64,000 nt of DNA. Origin: Nissolia schottii (taxonomy: Eukaryota; Streptophyta; Magnoliopsida; Fabales; Fabaceae). The stretch spans positions 23,305 through 87,304 of the forward strand of contig QANU01066702.1 of assembly GCA_003254905.1 (NCBI GenBank). Reading direction: 5' to 3'. Below the pieces are notes generated by a model. It saw nothing but the letters and a program-made list of their open reading frames with translations, had not been told where the DNA came from and searched no databases. The position numbers and the translations under genes were made by a program. Positions within the stretch are counted from its first letter, which is position 1. Every line of letters begins with the position of its first letter. This document shows positions 24,001 to 35,498 of this stretch, piece by piece.

Positions 24001-25048
24001 AAAATAAAACAAAGGAATTCCTGAAAAATGTTACCATGAAGGAAATAGCTACGCTTGTTTTATTAGGAGAAATTGTTTTATTATCATGTCTTTCATTTAC
24101 AGGTTTCAAACAATACTAGACAGCATAGGCAAAACAGGGGAAGGATGAGTGGTAACACAACTTCACAGGGAAGTGCTCATGCTGGTACTTATACACAAGC
24201 ACAGCAGACTTCTCAATCAGTGGTCTCTTCGAAAGAGTCTACTACTCAACAGGTTTGATTTCCCCCCTTCATTCAGAAAACATGACTTCTAATATGTAGA
24301 AATAAATTCTTACGCACTGCACATTCTCTACACTCTCTGGTCTCATGTTGTGCTAGTATCACTTGTTTCATAGAATAGCAATTTCTAAAATGCTCTAATA
24401 TTCAGAAATTGAACTTGAAATTGGAATTAGTAAACATTTATTTTCTGTTAAATCTTTAATGTAAAATAGTGAACATGGCTGAATGTTTTCAGTCCTTTTC
24501 TATACATGTCCTTACTAGTTAAGATTTCTTAAGTTCTATGCTTTGCAGCGAACTGGACAGACTAAGTATGTGCCTTGTGGGCGCCAACGTGAAATGGAAA
24601 AAGGATCTGGATTCTCATCTGCTGGTTCTAACTCTGATGGAGGGTCACAGGGATCAGAAATGCTGCATAGCATGCTTGCTGCTGCTTCTCCTGAGCAGCA
24701 GAAACAGATACTTGGGGAGCATATTTACATGCATGTCAAGAAACTGAAGGTATAACTTATAACAATACACTATTCTCTTTTGATTTTTTTGGGTATTTGA
24801 GGTTAGGTTTGAAAATTTTTAAAAATAAATTCTTTACCTATCTTGAGCAGCCTGCCCTAGCAGCGAAGATCACAGGGATGCTTTTGGAGATGGACAATGG
24901 AGAATTGCTGCTTCTCCTGGAATCACCAGTCTCTCTTTCTGCCAAGGTGGAAGAAGCTGTGCTAGTGCTCAAAAACTCTAATACCAAAGTACCTGGCCAG
25001 GATGCCCTTCATTCAAAATACTTTTCAGCTGAGGTTGCAGTGAACTGA
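21085..25048 (+). CDS. Cytoplasmic poly(A)-binding protein (PABP)
   Basis: Ten exons join to 634 residues: 21085-21280, 21552-21670, 21761-21954, 22108-22367, 22471-22577, 22658-22847, 23598-23887, 24103-24252, 24549-24749 and 24851-25048. The protein has four RRM domains (near residues 13-90, 101-178, 192-270 and 294-371). Their RNP motifs are visible: [37 protein letters not shown] and KGFGFVCF. A proline/glutamine-rich linker follows, and then the MLLE domain with the signature KITGMLLE (residues 575-582). PABP coats mRNA poly(A) tails, contacts eIF4G to promote translation, and uses MLLE to bind PAM2-containing proteins. Length and layout match plant class II PABPs (PAB2/PAB4/PAB8 type). 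Which paralogue it is cannot be told here. Confidence 0.95.
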
Positions 25049-28000
25049 AGACTTTACCTGGAGATGATACTTGTTTGAAGCACATAGATCTTGAATCGGT
25101 CTTGTTTGAAGCTTAGATCATGAGTCAGATGAAGCTTCTTCCAGGAACGCAGAAATTTGATTCATGATTTTTGACATGCATGAACCTTAACAGTTTTTTT
25201 TCCTACAGCATATTTCCTTACGAAAAACTTTTCTTTCCTTAGGATTGACGTGAATTGGTAGTGATAGTAAGATTCAGCGACAAGTTTGTTTTGGATTTTG
25301 TTTACGTGAATTAACTCAAATTTTGGTTCAATATTTTTGACTCCACATTAGTATGCTGCAGTCATGACGACGCTTTCTGGTCAAGCACTTGCCATTCGCG
25401 GCGATAGATTTAGGGGTACTTTCTGTTATGTAAAAAACATCTGAATTTTGAATCCTATACTTTTTGTTGCGAATTGCATGCTTTTGAATCCTAGAGGGTG
25501 AGAGATAGAGATTGCATGCTTTTATTCTTCCTTTGTTAAGTCGACATACTAATCTCAACTGTCATTTAATTCTCTCTAGATTATCTTGGCTTTCGTTAGA
25601 TTATTGGATAATACCATATTGTCCAAGTCTTTTAAACAAAATTGAGATTAGTATATCCGTTCCCCAAAAAATATATATGATAATATTATTAGAGTCTCAT
25701 GTTATTTAGATGTGAGACATCTTTCATTCCATAAGTTAGTTTTTGGAGTTGAATTAGGCTACTCAATTATTTAATATGATATTAGGATCTTACATTGCTT
25801 AGAAATGTCTGTAAATTTCACGTTGCAAATGTCCGAGCATTATGGGCTAATTCTTTGCATATTGGAGCCCAAAAAAATGGGCAAGTGGATTCGAGTAACA
25901 AAACGTTTTTTTTAAGATAATGTTCTTTTCTTCTTCTTCTGAAGACAAGAAAATGTTTTCCTTATGTATATAATCAATCCATGCATGGTTCTGTCTGCAC
26001 ATGAATATATCGGTTAGTTGCCGTGCTTAGGTAATAATTCAACCTATATTTCTTGTCCACTTTCTTTTTTCGAAAAATATTGAGATGGATAGAAGAATAT
26101 TTCCATAAACTACATGGTATTAAAAATAGTTTAGTCTTTGCTATCAATTAGGGTGTTTATGATATGTACGTTCCAAAGAGACACAATAATGAGGCTTTGT
26201 TGAAAGATTATTCGATATTTTTATTTCTTCCTCAACTAAAAGAAGATTACCCAATTAAGCTCATGGGCACTAATAATGGATCTCTCTAAAGAGAGATGAT
26301 TACCAAACTTAATCACCAGTTGAAGAGAATCCAAATTTATACTTAAAAAATGCGGTCTTCTATCGATATTTTATTAAGTTAAGCCAGCAAATCCACTTGA
26401 AGAATTCTGTGGTGGCTACTCGGTAGTGTGTGGATTGTGGACCTAGTGTGTTCCATAATCACTTGGCTGGATAGAGTTCAGTGTTGCCATTTCCAACACT
26501 AGGTAAGCTTTATGTGATGCCATAATTACTTACCCCACTGTAAAGATTGAAAGGTTTGGGAGAATTATGGCAAGCATTATAGGGCCTAATGAAATTGCTT
26601 TTGACTTTACCCACTTCTCTTTTTTTTTTTTTTTTTTACTGACTAATAGTTTCATGAACCTAATACAAAGATGTTGATGTAATGGTAGAGGTAAATTATT
26701 TTAAAAAGAAGATATCGATTTAATTTTTTAAAAAGACACAAATTGAAAAGACAAGTATGTTTAAGAGATTAATCTCCTTCCTTGCATTATTTTTTTTAAA
26801 AAAAAATTGAAATCCATGTACTATACAAGGAGCCGAGGGCTAAAACAAAAGCTTTGATGGTCTTAAATCAGGTTTAGATGACTCAATTATCCTAAAGCAT
26901 TTTTTTGTTGGTCTATCAATCATCAATTCTTTTAAGCTAACCTGCAAGTGAAAAATAAAATCATGTAAATCTTACAATTTTTTCTTCACATAGCCAATAT
27001 TTGGTCAAACAAAAATCACTTATTAAAGTGGTTATCTTACATCAATAATAAAAATCAAACTCGCGTTCTTTTAAAATAGTTTGTTCCTATTAAATATCTT
27101 TTGTTATAGTAGTATGATCTTTATACGCTTTAAAATAAATTACTGAAATTCTTCAACCATATATTAGCGTAACGTTTCTGCATATGTGAAAATCAATGAT
27201 GATTAATGATGGGTGATTGGTGATTACTGTCAACCTTTGAAGCCCTATAATTAGGCCAAAGATCGAATAAAATCCTTCGTGGATGGGACTAATCATATGC
27301 TTTTGATGATGCTTTCCTAGTATAACAAAGTCGAATTTCCATTTTAAATTTTTAAGAGAAAATTGTTTCCTAAATTGTAAAAGGAAGATTACTTTCTAAG
27401 AGGGAGCAATCCATTCTGAAATCCAAGATTCCAATTGGCAATAGCTTTTTCTTGGATATAAACCACTTGGCAATAGCTGTATATACTTTTGACTATATAT
27501 ATAGTTACTTTTCATTAGAAGAAGGCATCTAATTCCAGTCTTTCTCCCTCCCCCTCCCCTCAACAAAATCCAGGTTCCCAAATATCACTTTAACTCCTCT
27601 TAATTTCTTTTTCTCTTTGTCACGAATCTTGTTGATGAATATATTCTCAAATTATGCCATGAATAACATTTTTAGCTTAAAGTGATAAATCCTCTAAAAT
27701 AAAGATGAAAATGTAAGAAGTATGCTAAGAACCTTACTCACAAAGTGTGTGGTTCATAGTGAACCGCATATTGTAGACTCCACATTTTTATGAGTAAGGT
27801 TATACAAAAATTATTTATAAATTTGTCATCTCGAAAATGTATCTACTGCGTAATGTGAAATTTGTTGAACATGTGTTCCATAGCTAGACACAAAGATTAC
27901 AATAATACCATGTTTACATATTAATTTTGTTTTTTTTTTTTTCATTATTAAAATATAAACTAGACTTGGTGTTACATACTGCACTTATTCTAAACGGTTA

Positions 28001-28186
28001 TATTTTAAGTTTTAACACAGTAATTTAGACATCAAATAAATACGTCTTTCAATTAACTGTTGAACTTATCCTTAATGTTGGTGTACATTCATTATTAATT
28101 AATAAATATTACATTCACATGTACACCCATAACGCGTGGATTTTGGTGTCTAATAACTATATACACAAATCATCATTTCCCTATCC
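25049..28186. other. Intergenic region, no gene seen
   Basis: This holds the presumed 3' UTR of PABP and then about 3 kb of AT-rich DNA with homopolymer runs (for example a T-run near 26621-26638). No exon chain, RNA gene or transposon border is apparent on either strand. The facing gene ends at 28187. Confidence 0.5.
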
Positions 28187-30395
28187 TCAAACAGGTCCTT
28201 GGTTTTCCGTATTTATCTCTTGATCCAAAGTCTTAATTATCCACAGGAGGCGTTGAACAACATCCTTCATACCAGGCCTCTCACCTTTCTTCTCCCTCAA
28301 GCAATCAAGTGCAAGCTCCGAAAACATCTTTACGCTCGTCACCATTCCACCACCACCACCAAAGGGCCCCACAGAAACAAGCCTCTGATCCACCACTTCC
28401 ATGATCGTCCCATTCCCCGCTTGCTGACTCACGTGAACCGCAAGGTTCACGCAGTCAGGGTCACGCGAGAAATCTATGGCCTTCTGAGAAGTCAGAAGCT
28501 CCAACATCACAACGCCGTAGCTATAAACATCACTCTTATCAGTTAACTGGTAGTTCTTGTAGTACTCAGGGTCCAAGTACCCCAGAGTCCCCTGAGCACA
28601 AGTTGACACGTGGCTCAATCCCGGGTTAGCAAGCCTCGAAAGCCCGAAATCCGAAACCTTTGCGTTGAACTCAGAATCCAACAGTATATTTGTTGGCTTC
28701 ACATCTCTATGGTAAATTGGTGTGTGTGCAGCAGAATGCAAGTAAGCCAGCGCTTCGGCAGTTTGAAGAGCAACTTTGAGCCTAGTTTCCCAGTTCAAGA
28801 AGTTAGGGCACCTATAAAGAGATGCATAAAATTATTCAATTGTTTCTATCTAAACGTTTAAGCTTTTTGGAGAGATGATTCTTAACATAATATTAAAGGT
28901 ATTATGATCAAGAGGTCAATAGGTCGATTCTTGCGAACCTCATCTCAAAAAAATTATCCACACAACAAGCTGAAAGAGCTACTGCATGAGAGAGTATGTA
29001 AAGAGATATAAAATCGTTCAATTGTCTCTACCTATAAGCTTAAGCTTTTGAGAGAGATGATTCTTGACAATACCTGCCATGAATATGGTCATAGAGGGTC
29101 CCATTCGAGATATACTCATAGATCATGAGTGGCTGCTCGGATTCAACACAGCAACCCAAGAGCCTCACGAGGCTCTTGTGATTCACCTGAGAGAGTATTG
29201 AAACCTCGTTGAGCACTTGTTGCGTGCTTTTCAAGTTTCCAACTCTGGCTTTCTTCACTGCCACAAGTGTCCCATCTTGGAGTTCTCCTCTGTAGACTTC
29301 ACCAAACCCACCACTCCCTAAGAACCTCTCTTGGGAGAAACCATTTGTTGCTTTCTTCACTTCTTTCAATTGGAACATCTTGTAGGGCTTCTCCCCTGCA
29401 GTGCTTGATTTCAACACATTCTCTCTTTCCTTTGCTTGTTTCTTCTCTCTGTAGTTGTAGATTCTGCATGATTTTGTGGTGATGGCAAGGATTAAAGCCA
29501 GAGAGGAAAGAGTAACAATCCCAATTGAGACCACCAAGGTTGTTCTGCATTTGGTCTTTCTCCTGTGCCTAACACAGGATGCCGCATAAGGGTTCCAATG
29601 GTGTCCCTCACTGCAAAGGCATCGAAAAAGGGTGGTTTTCTCGCCGGAATTGGAGCACTTGGAGTCCCCGGAGCAGTCGCTCTGTGTCCTGCAGGGTGGT
29701 TCAGGAGGAGGAGACCATTGAATTTCAAGGCCTTCCTCCCACTGACTAGCAGGCTTGTCCTCATCCAAGTGAAGAACGCTCCTGAATGCCTTGCAGCCGG
29801 AGCTATGGAGCCGGATCTTGTAAGCCGAAGGTATGCCGCCGGCGAGGAAAGTGCAGCAAGGGTGAATACCACTTGCACAATCAAGTGCTCTTTTAGTGTC
29901 AACATGACCAGAAGTCTCCAAGTAGCGGTGGCAGATGCTGGAGGAGGAGCAGTTGAGAGGAGAGACTAATAGGCGTGGCGAGCAGTTGAGGAGGAAAACT
30001 GTGTTTGATGAAGTTATGTTGAAAGGGAGCGACTGGTTCAGCCATAGGCCATTGCTCACTGGCATGTCTTGTGTAACACATGATGAATAACCTGGCAGCC
30101 ATGGCGCCGGCTGCACCACCATGCGCTGGATCGAAGGCGTCATTCTCAGCACCAAGTAGGAGCTTCCATTGAGTGTGTCAAAGTAGAGTTTTTGATTGCT
30201 GGGGTCGCAGTGAAGCTTGTAGTGTGGATCGCCACAGCTTGGTTCTGTGCTTAGAGGGTATGGAACTTGCATAGAGCCACAGTTTGGGCAAGTCTTTTGT
30301 GAAAAAGTGTGGTGACAAAGGAAAATTGTAATGAGAAGAAGAAAGGTTGCATAGCTAAAATGGGAGCTCTGCCTCATGTTTGGTTCAGCAATCAT
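28187..30395 (-). CDS. Wall-associated receptor kinase-like protein (WAKL15/20 type)
   Basis: Two exons, 30395-29074 and 28811-28187, join to 648 residues across one GT-AG intron. A signal peptide (about residues 10-32) precedes a cysteine-rich galacturonan-binding-like region (GUB_WAK: CPNCGSMQVPYPLS onwards). A WAK-associated C-terminal segment and an EGF-like cysteine cluster follow (about 235-274). A single membrane span lies at about 286-307. The cytoplasmic kinase has the glycine loop GSGGFGEVYRG, VAVKK with the ATP-binding Lys, HRDVKPTN with catalytic Asp477, and DFGLS (Asp495). All key residues are present, so it is probably an active Ser/Thr kinase at the plasma membrane that senses the cell wall or an extracellular ligand. 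The first ATG is used here; a second ATG six codons later would also retain the signal peptide. Confidence 0.92.
28814..29069. repeat. Direct repeat of about 70 bp within the WAKL intron
   Basis: A segment at 28814-28886 is repeated, diverged, at 28999-29069. Both copies run from TAAAGAGAT to GAGAGATGATTCTT and include a TTAAGCTTTT core. The second copy abuts the exon 1 donor and the first abuts the exon 2 acceptor, so the repeat covers both ends of the 262-base intron. Confidence 0.7.
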
Positions 30396-30476
30396 TTTTG
30401 CATGGACAACTTAGGAGAGGGGAAAAAAGATCTTATGGCACTGATGGGAAGGTTGATGAATAAATTAAAATGGTTA

Positions 30477-30486
30477 CATCTATATA
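30477..30486 (-). promoter_or_regulatory. Candidate TATA box of the WAKL gene
   Basis: On the minus strand TATATAGATG lies about 85 bases upstream of the start codon at 30395. That spacing would leave a short 5' leader. It is supported by position and motif only. Confidence 0.4.
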
Positions 30487-33034
30487 CCGCAAAGGAATAA
30501 AGTGAAGGATTTGTTTATGCAAGGTAAAGTGGCTGCAAGAATCTACTATATGGAATACCATAAAAAAATTTGGTGAATTATGGGACCAGTTTGATGCCTC
30601 TTGTATGGTCATAGAAATGGCATTTTCTATCTTTATGAGGTGCAAATAAGCATTAAAAAAAAAGGCCATGCCACATACTCAAGTTTGCAGAGTTTTTCCT
30701 TCTTTCCTTAATCAGAAATGCTATTTGGTTCCTTAATTTAGTCAAGCAGCTCATACATTATTAAGTCTTAGTGGAGAAATTTTTAATTAGAATATATCAA
30801 AATGGTAGGACTAGGACATTATGATTCTTGCACTAACAATATGTGAAGAGCCAAATTTCCCTATGTAATATTCTGTTCTAACGCAAATGGATTATCTCGA
30901 TTAGATTTTTTGTCATGTGTTGTCAAATGTGACCGTTAATTGTTGAGGTGGGTCTCACACATGACATAAGTAACAAAGAAATTAACAGCGAAAGATCATA
31001 CTTGACAATACATGACAATAAATGTAATGAGAGGATTCATTACTGTGTCGTAACACATGGATCATGCACAAGCACATTGCACTACCATTTATCATCAAAG
31101 TGAAGTCCAAGGTTCAAAGAACTATATTAGAATGCCTAAATTACATGTGAGAAGAATTCCCCCTATTCATTACTGTTGTATACTACTCCTAGTTACCAAA
31201 GTGCAAGGGGTCCCAAATCCTGACTGATCAATATTCTCCAAAAGCATTTCTATCCCCACAGGGATCTCTCTTTAAGTTTATGATGAAGAATTCACAAAAT
31301 GTGCAAAGAAAAACTTGCTTTCACAGTACAGAAATTCTTGAAAAAGAAGTTCCATGCACATATAAAGATGCAAAGAACAGATGACAACTGTAAATATTCA
31401 TGTTTTGTTATTGTTGCAGAACAGATTTCTACACCAACATCAAATGCTTTTCCAACTAGGAAGTGCTATGGTATCTTTTTTTATTTCTCTGTGGCAACTG
31501 GTTGCTGTTGGTTAAACATGTTGAAATGCTTAATATGTTTTTTTTATATGTATATCCATCTAATATATACAAGCTATACTAATCAAATTTACATAATTGC
31601 ATAATTTGTGGCACATGATTATGTTTTATTTAAAATGATGATGTACTAGTTTTTTTTTTATATAAATAAAAATCATGCATTAAAAAACTCAAAATGGGAA
31701 AAGAACTGAGCTGTATTTGTTGTTGTGTTGTAGATTGGTTTTGTATATACAACTTCAATTTCTCTTAATACTTATTGTTAAAATTAATAAGTAATAAATA
31801 TTAAAAAAGCTTATTAAAAAGGAGAATACTACAGCAATTTCCCCCAATGTAATATTCTGTCATCTGCCCATGCCACTAGCACACGCCTGGTTCAATATCA
31901 AGGTTTCTAAAGGCAAATTATGAAATATCCATTCCTAGTAGCCCCAGAAGGCAAAAGTAATATTATATAATGGCAAGCAGTGCACTCATCAACAACCCTT
32001 AACATTACCAAGTTAATAATTTATACTGAATACTGCTTAGTATATTTTTAATTGCTTAATGGTCATGGCAATTTGGCAACTAACTCGTGCGCACCTTTGA
32101 CTAATATTTGTGCATTTGCTTAATGATACAAGTGTTGGAAAAATTGAGCTTTAGAAGAATGTTTCAAACTTGGTCTATATGTCTTGGAACGAGGCTTTGC
32201 TGTTCAGAGTGTCAGCAACTACGTGTGGACGGGTGGGTGCTGACAACTACGTGTGGACAGATTGTTGAAGAGAACACTTAGCATAGCTCTAAGTAGGGCG
32301 GAAATAAATCTCTAAAGATAGTGCCTAGCACTATTTGTGGTATATCGTTCCAACTCTTTCTTGTCCTTTTATTGGTTGTTGTTTCGGTTAGGATTTATCG
32401 TCTCCTAATCTGATTTTTGGTTCTAATTGACTCTATTTTGTTTGCTAAAATACTATAGTTAATTAGTTTTGACAAGTAATAGAAACACCAACATGTAGAT
32501 GTTGGTAGTGGTTAGTTAAAGTTATTTTGTAGTTGTTTCCTTGAAAAAGATCTTAAGTTCAGTCTCATGAATAGAAATAAATTAGCATTAAGAGAGTTTT
32601 ATCTCATGTGGACCATTCATCGAGTCAAATGCTCTCTGATCTTTATCTCTATCCTTTCATGCACATTACACAGTATGAAGCAATTCCACCTTGGAAACAA
32701 ATGAATGATACAACAGTACATGAAAAGGAAATAGAGAAGACACTGTTCCTTTTTTGTTTTTTGTTTTGTGTAGTGTGGAAGTGAAGTAGTTGATAAATTT
32801 ATTCAAAGTATGTGGGTTTTCCTTCTTTAATTTTATTCTTTTTTCAATGCTTTCTATACTTAATTTGGCTAACTTGCATTCTCGTTGCAGTTCCATTTGT
32901 TACATTTAATAGGTAAAATATCTTTGTTTATACTATTTGCATTTAACAAATGTATTGTTATATCTTATTAACATTAGATCTGATGTATCTATTGTTACTT
33001 TCTTGTACCAATTGCAATAGCTTCATAATGTTTC
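30487..33034. other. Intergenic region, no gene seen
   Basis: AT-rich DNA lies between the WAKL gene promoter and the 3' end of the CHUP1-like gene. The longest open frames (101 codons at 31299-31604 plus; 76 codons at 32666-32896 minus) have no recognisable motif and no flanking exon support. Confidence 0.45.
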
Positions 33035-34471
33035 CTATGCCTTTCCACTGCCTTCTACCCATCTCTTTAGCCTTTTAAGCAACTTTTTCCTTTCTGAACC
33101 ATCACCATGGCTGTGGTGAACTGCATCCAAGGAAGGAGGCACATTGTGATGATGCTCCAAGAGGGAATCATCTTTATGTAATTCATCATGCTCTGAGTCA
33201 TAATTGATTACTTCATCCCTTCCTCCAGGTTCCGGTTCTATATGGTCTCTATCCTCCTGATTCTGTTGTTCATTGTGCCTTGTTAGCTCGTGCCTTAAGC
33301 AAGCATTCGTCCACCGCAAGTAAATCAGTTCGTTAACTTCATCTGCCCGTTCCTTCTTGGCCTGCTCCAATTCATTCACAACCTGGTTGTACTCTTCACT
33401 AGTTACATCTCCTGCTACAATCTGTATATGGAAAACCTTGTAATGATTAGTGTCTACTAACAAAAATACTATTTGGACCACTCAAAAGATGTAGAGACAT
33501 TACCATTCCTCTCACACATCATGCAACCCATTTTGTCATGACTTATTGTCATGACATAAAAATATATGTAGTTCTCAGAATAACTACTTGAAAAAGTTAT
33601 ACTCTTTCAATGACTTATTAACATATTATTAGTAATAGTCTAAATCGTTACTGTTAATATATCAAAATTATATTCATAAATAGAGAAATAAACCTACTAT
33701 TTATTTCTAGCTAACAGTTCATTGGTTTTATATGTATCTTTTGCTTACCTTAGATGCATATGATTTTTCTGCTGTGTCAAGCCTCTTCAGAAGTTCTTTC
33801 TTCTCATCCTGCAATTGATTCAAAGCCCTTCCCAGCTCTCTGATTTCACCCTCTAATTTATCAATTACATTAGTCCTTGTTTGCAAGGCGTCATGGCTTC
33901 TCAAGATCTCTGCTTCGCCGGCTTCGATCTTCAAGGCCTGCTCCTTCACCAGGCGAGATTGCGCCATCGATTTCCTCAGCAGCCACCGGAACTTCCTCCG
34001 AAGCACCCTATTCTCAGATTTCCAGCACTCAATCTTCTCAGCAACATTGAGATATTGGACCACAAAATTCTCCAACCTCCTATTCTCTGCCTCCATGGAC
34101 GAAATCTCCCTATCCAAGAACTCAACTCGAGCGGTCTCCATCAACAAAGTGTTCTTGATTTCTCCAAGCACACACTCTCTCTCTCTCAAATCACAATACC
34201 GACCGAACTGCAAACGCAACGCCAATTCTCTCATTTGCATAGCTTCAACCTGGCTTCTTAAGCCACTAATCTCTTGCTCTAAAGGTGCAGTGTCTGTGTG
34301 CCCTTTATCTTCCGTTGAAGGGAGGCTATGGCTTCTTTCTTCAACTTTCTTTAATCTCTTCTTTGCCGTGATCCATGTATAGACGAAACCAGCCAAAGTA
34401 ACAGCTAAAGGAACACCAGCTTTGAGGATCACTGGCTTTAGAACCTCTGGCTTTGATGCTGTGCTTTCCAT
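33035..34471 (-). CDS. CHUP1-like coiled-coil protein with N-terminal membrane segment
   Basis: Two exons, 34471-33749 and 33421-33035, join to 369 residues; the intron is GT-AG and the junction is codon-exact. Residues 14-32 form a hydrophobic segment followed by basic residues (ITAKKRLKK), a membrane-anchor pattern. Most of the remainder (about 60-285) is rich in Glu, Arg, Leu and Lys in heptad-like order, predicting a long coiled coil. The tail is acidic and His-rich and ends in a basic stretch (RKKLLKRLKRW). This resembles the short CHUP1-like proteins related to chloroplast unusual positioning 1, which links chloroplasts to actin. It lacks the long proline-rich and C-terminal actin-polymerising regions of true CHUP1, so that function should not be assumed. 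Confidence 0.65.
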
Positions 34472-35498
34472 CTTGAAGAATATGTTTCAGTAACTTGGTT
34501 ATAAACTTATAATGTTTTTATGATCGAAACCCAATTGAGAAAGAGGCCAAAAATCTGAATCTGATCCTTGCTGTATTATTATGTTAGCATATGTTTGGAA
34601 ACAAGGTTTGCATAATGTGGATTTGTGCCATTGCTTTTTTGTTATGAGGGACAAGAACAATGATCTAGCTTTCTGACTAATACAAATACCGGCAACTCGC
34701 CCTCCTCGTGCTCTTTGGAATCTGATTCCTTTTTTGGATCGATATTTGCAATTGTTGTGGGGGCTGCTTTTCTTTCATGGGATATTTTACTATCCGTGCG
34801 AAGTTGTATTTTCCACATGTTCAAAGCCCCAACATTAGAACATTGGCTTGTCCATAGGAGATTACTAGCGGAGAATAGCACTTTATAGTATTAACTTTCA
34901 AAATTGCTCATAAATATTTTTAGTAGTGCCTGTAACCTTTAAAAGTCAGAATCAAAATCACATCAAAAGATTAATAATAAACACACCCTCTCGAGATTGT
35001 TTTTCCAAACCATCTTCTGGACAACTTCTATTATGTAAATCTCCTGTAATACTCCCCGATTTAAAAGAGGTGTATTATATAAATTTATTTTGTATCACAT
35101 TCATTCCAACTCAATTATCATCTACTATTACATTATATTATAAGAAATTTTTAATAAGAATCACGTTCTATTAAATCTCATATAATATTAAATAATACAA
35201 GAATCACCTTTCTCATTCTAAAACTATTTCTTATACCAACAACATAACTTATATTACACTAATTGTCTAAGTGCAAATGTTAATTTAATTTATCAAACTT
35301 TAAACTTTTTTGGGGGTACAAAATACCCTGGACCATGACCTGTTTGGCACAAACAAACAAATCAAAGGGAACAAAATCTAGTCACCTAGGAGTGGCAGAA
35401 ACTGGAACTTGACCTAAAAACATATGAACGTGGCAGTGACTCTGTGCAGTAGTTAGTTGCTTCCTTCCAACTTGTCGTCTTCATTACCATCATCAGCC
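34472..35498. promoter_or_regulatory. Shared upstream region between divergent genes
   Basis: About 1.0 kb separates the start codons of the CHUP1-like gene (minus) and the threonine deaminase gene (plus), so both promoters must lie here or overlap. The sequence is AT-rich. I could not pick out a decisive TATA box or known cis element. Confidence 0.4.

Noticed and set aside
31299..31604. 101-codon plus-strand frame as a gene
   Set aside because: No recognised motif, AT-biased codons and no flanking exons or promoter evidence.
35457..35498. Upstream in-frame extension of the threonine deaminase gene
   Set aside because: The extension would start at TTG, not ATG; the first ATG in good context is at 35499 and gives a normal transit peptide.
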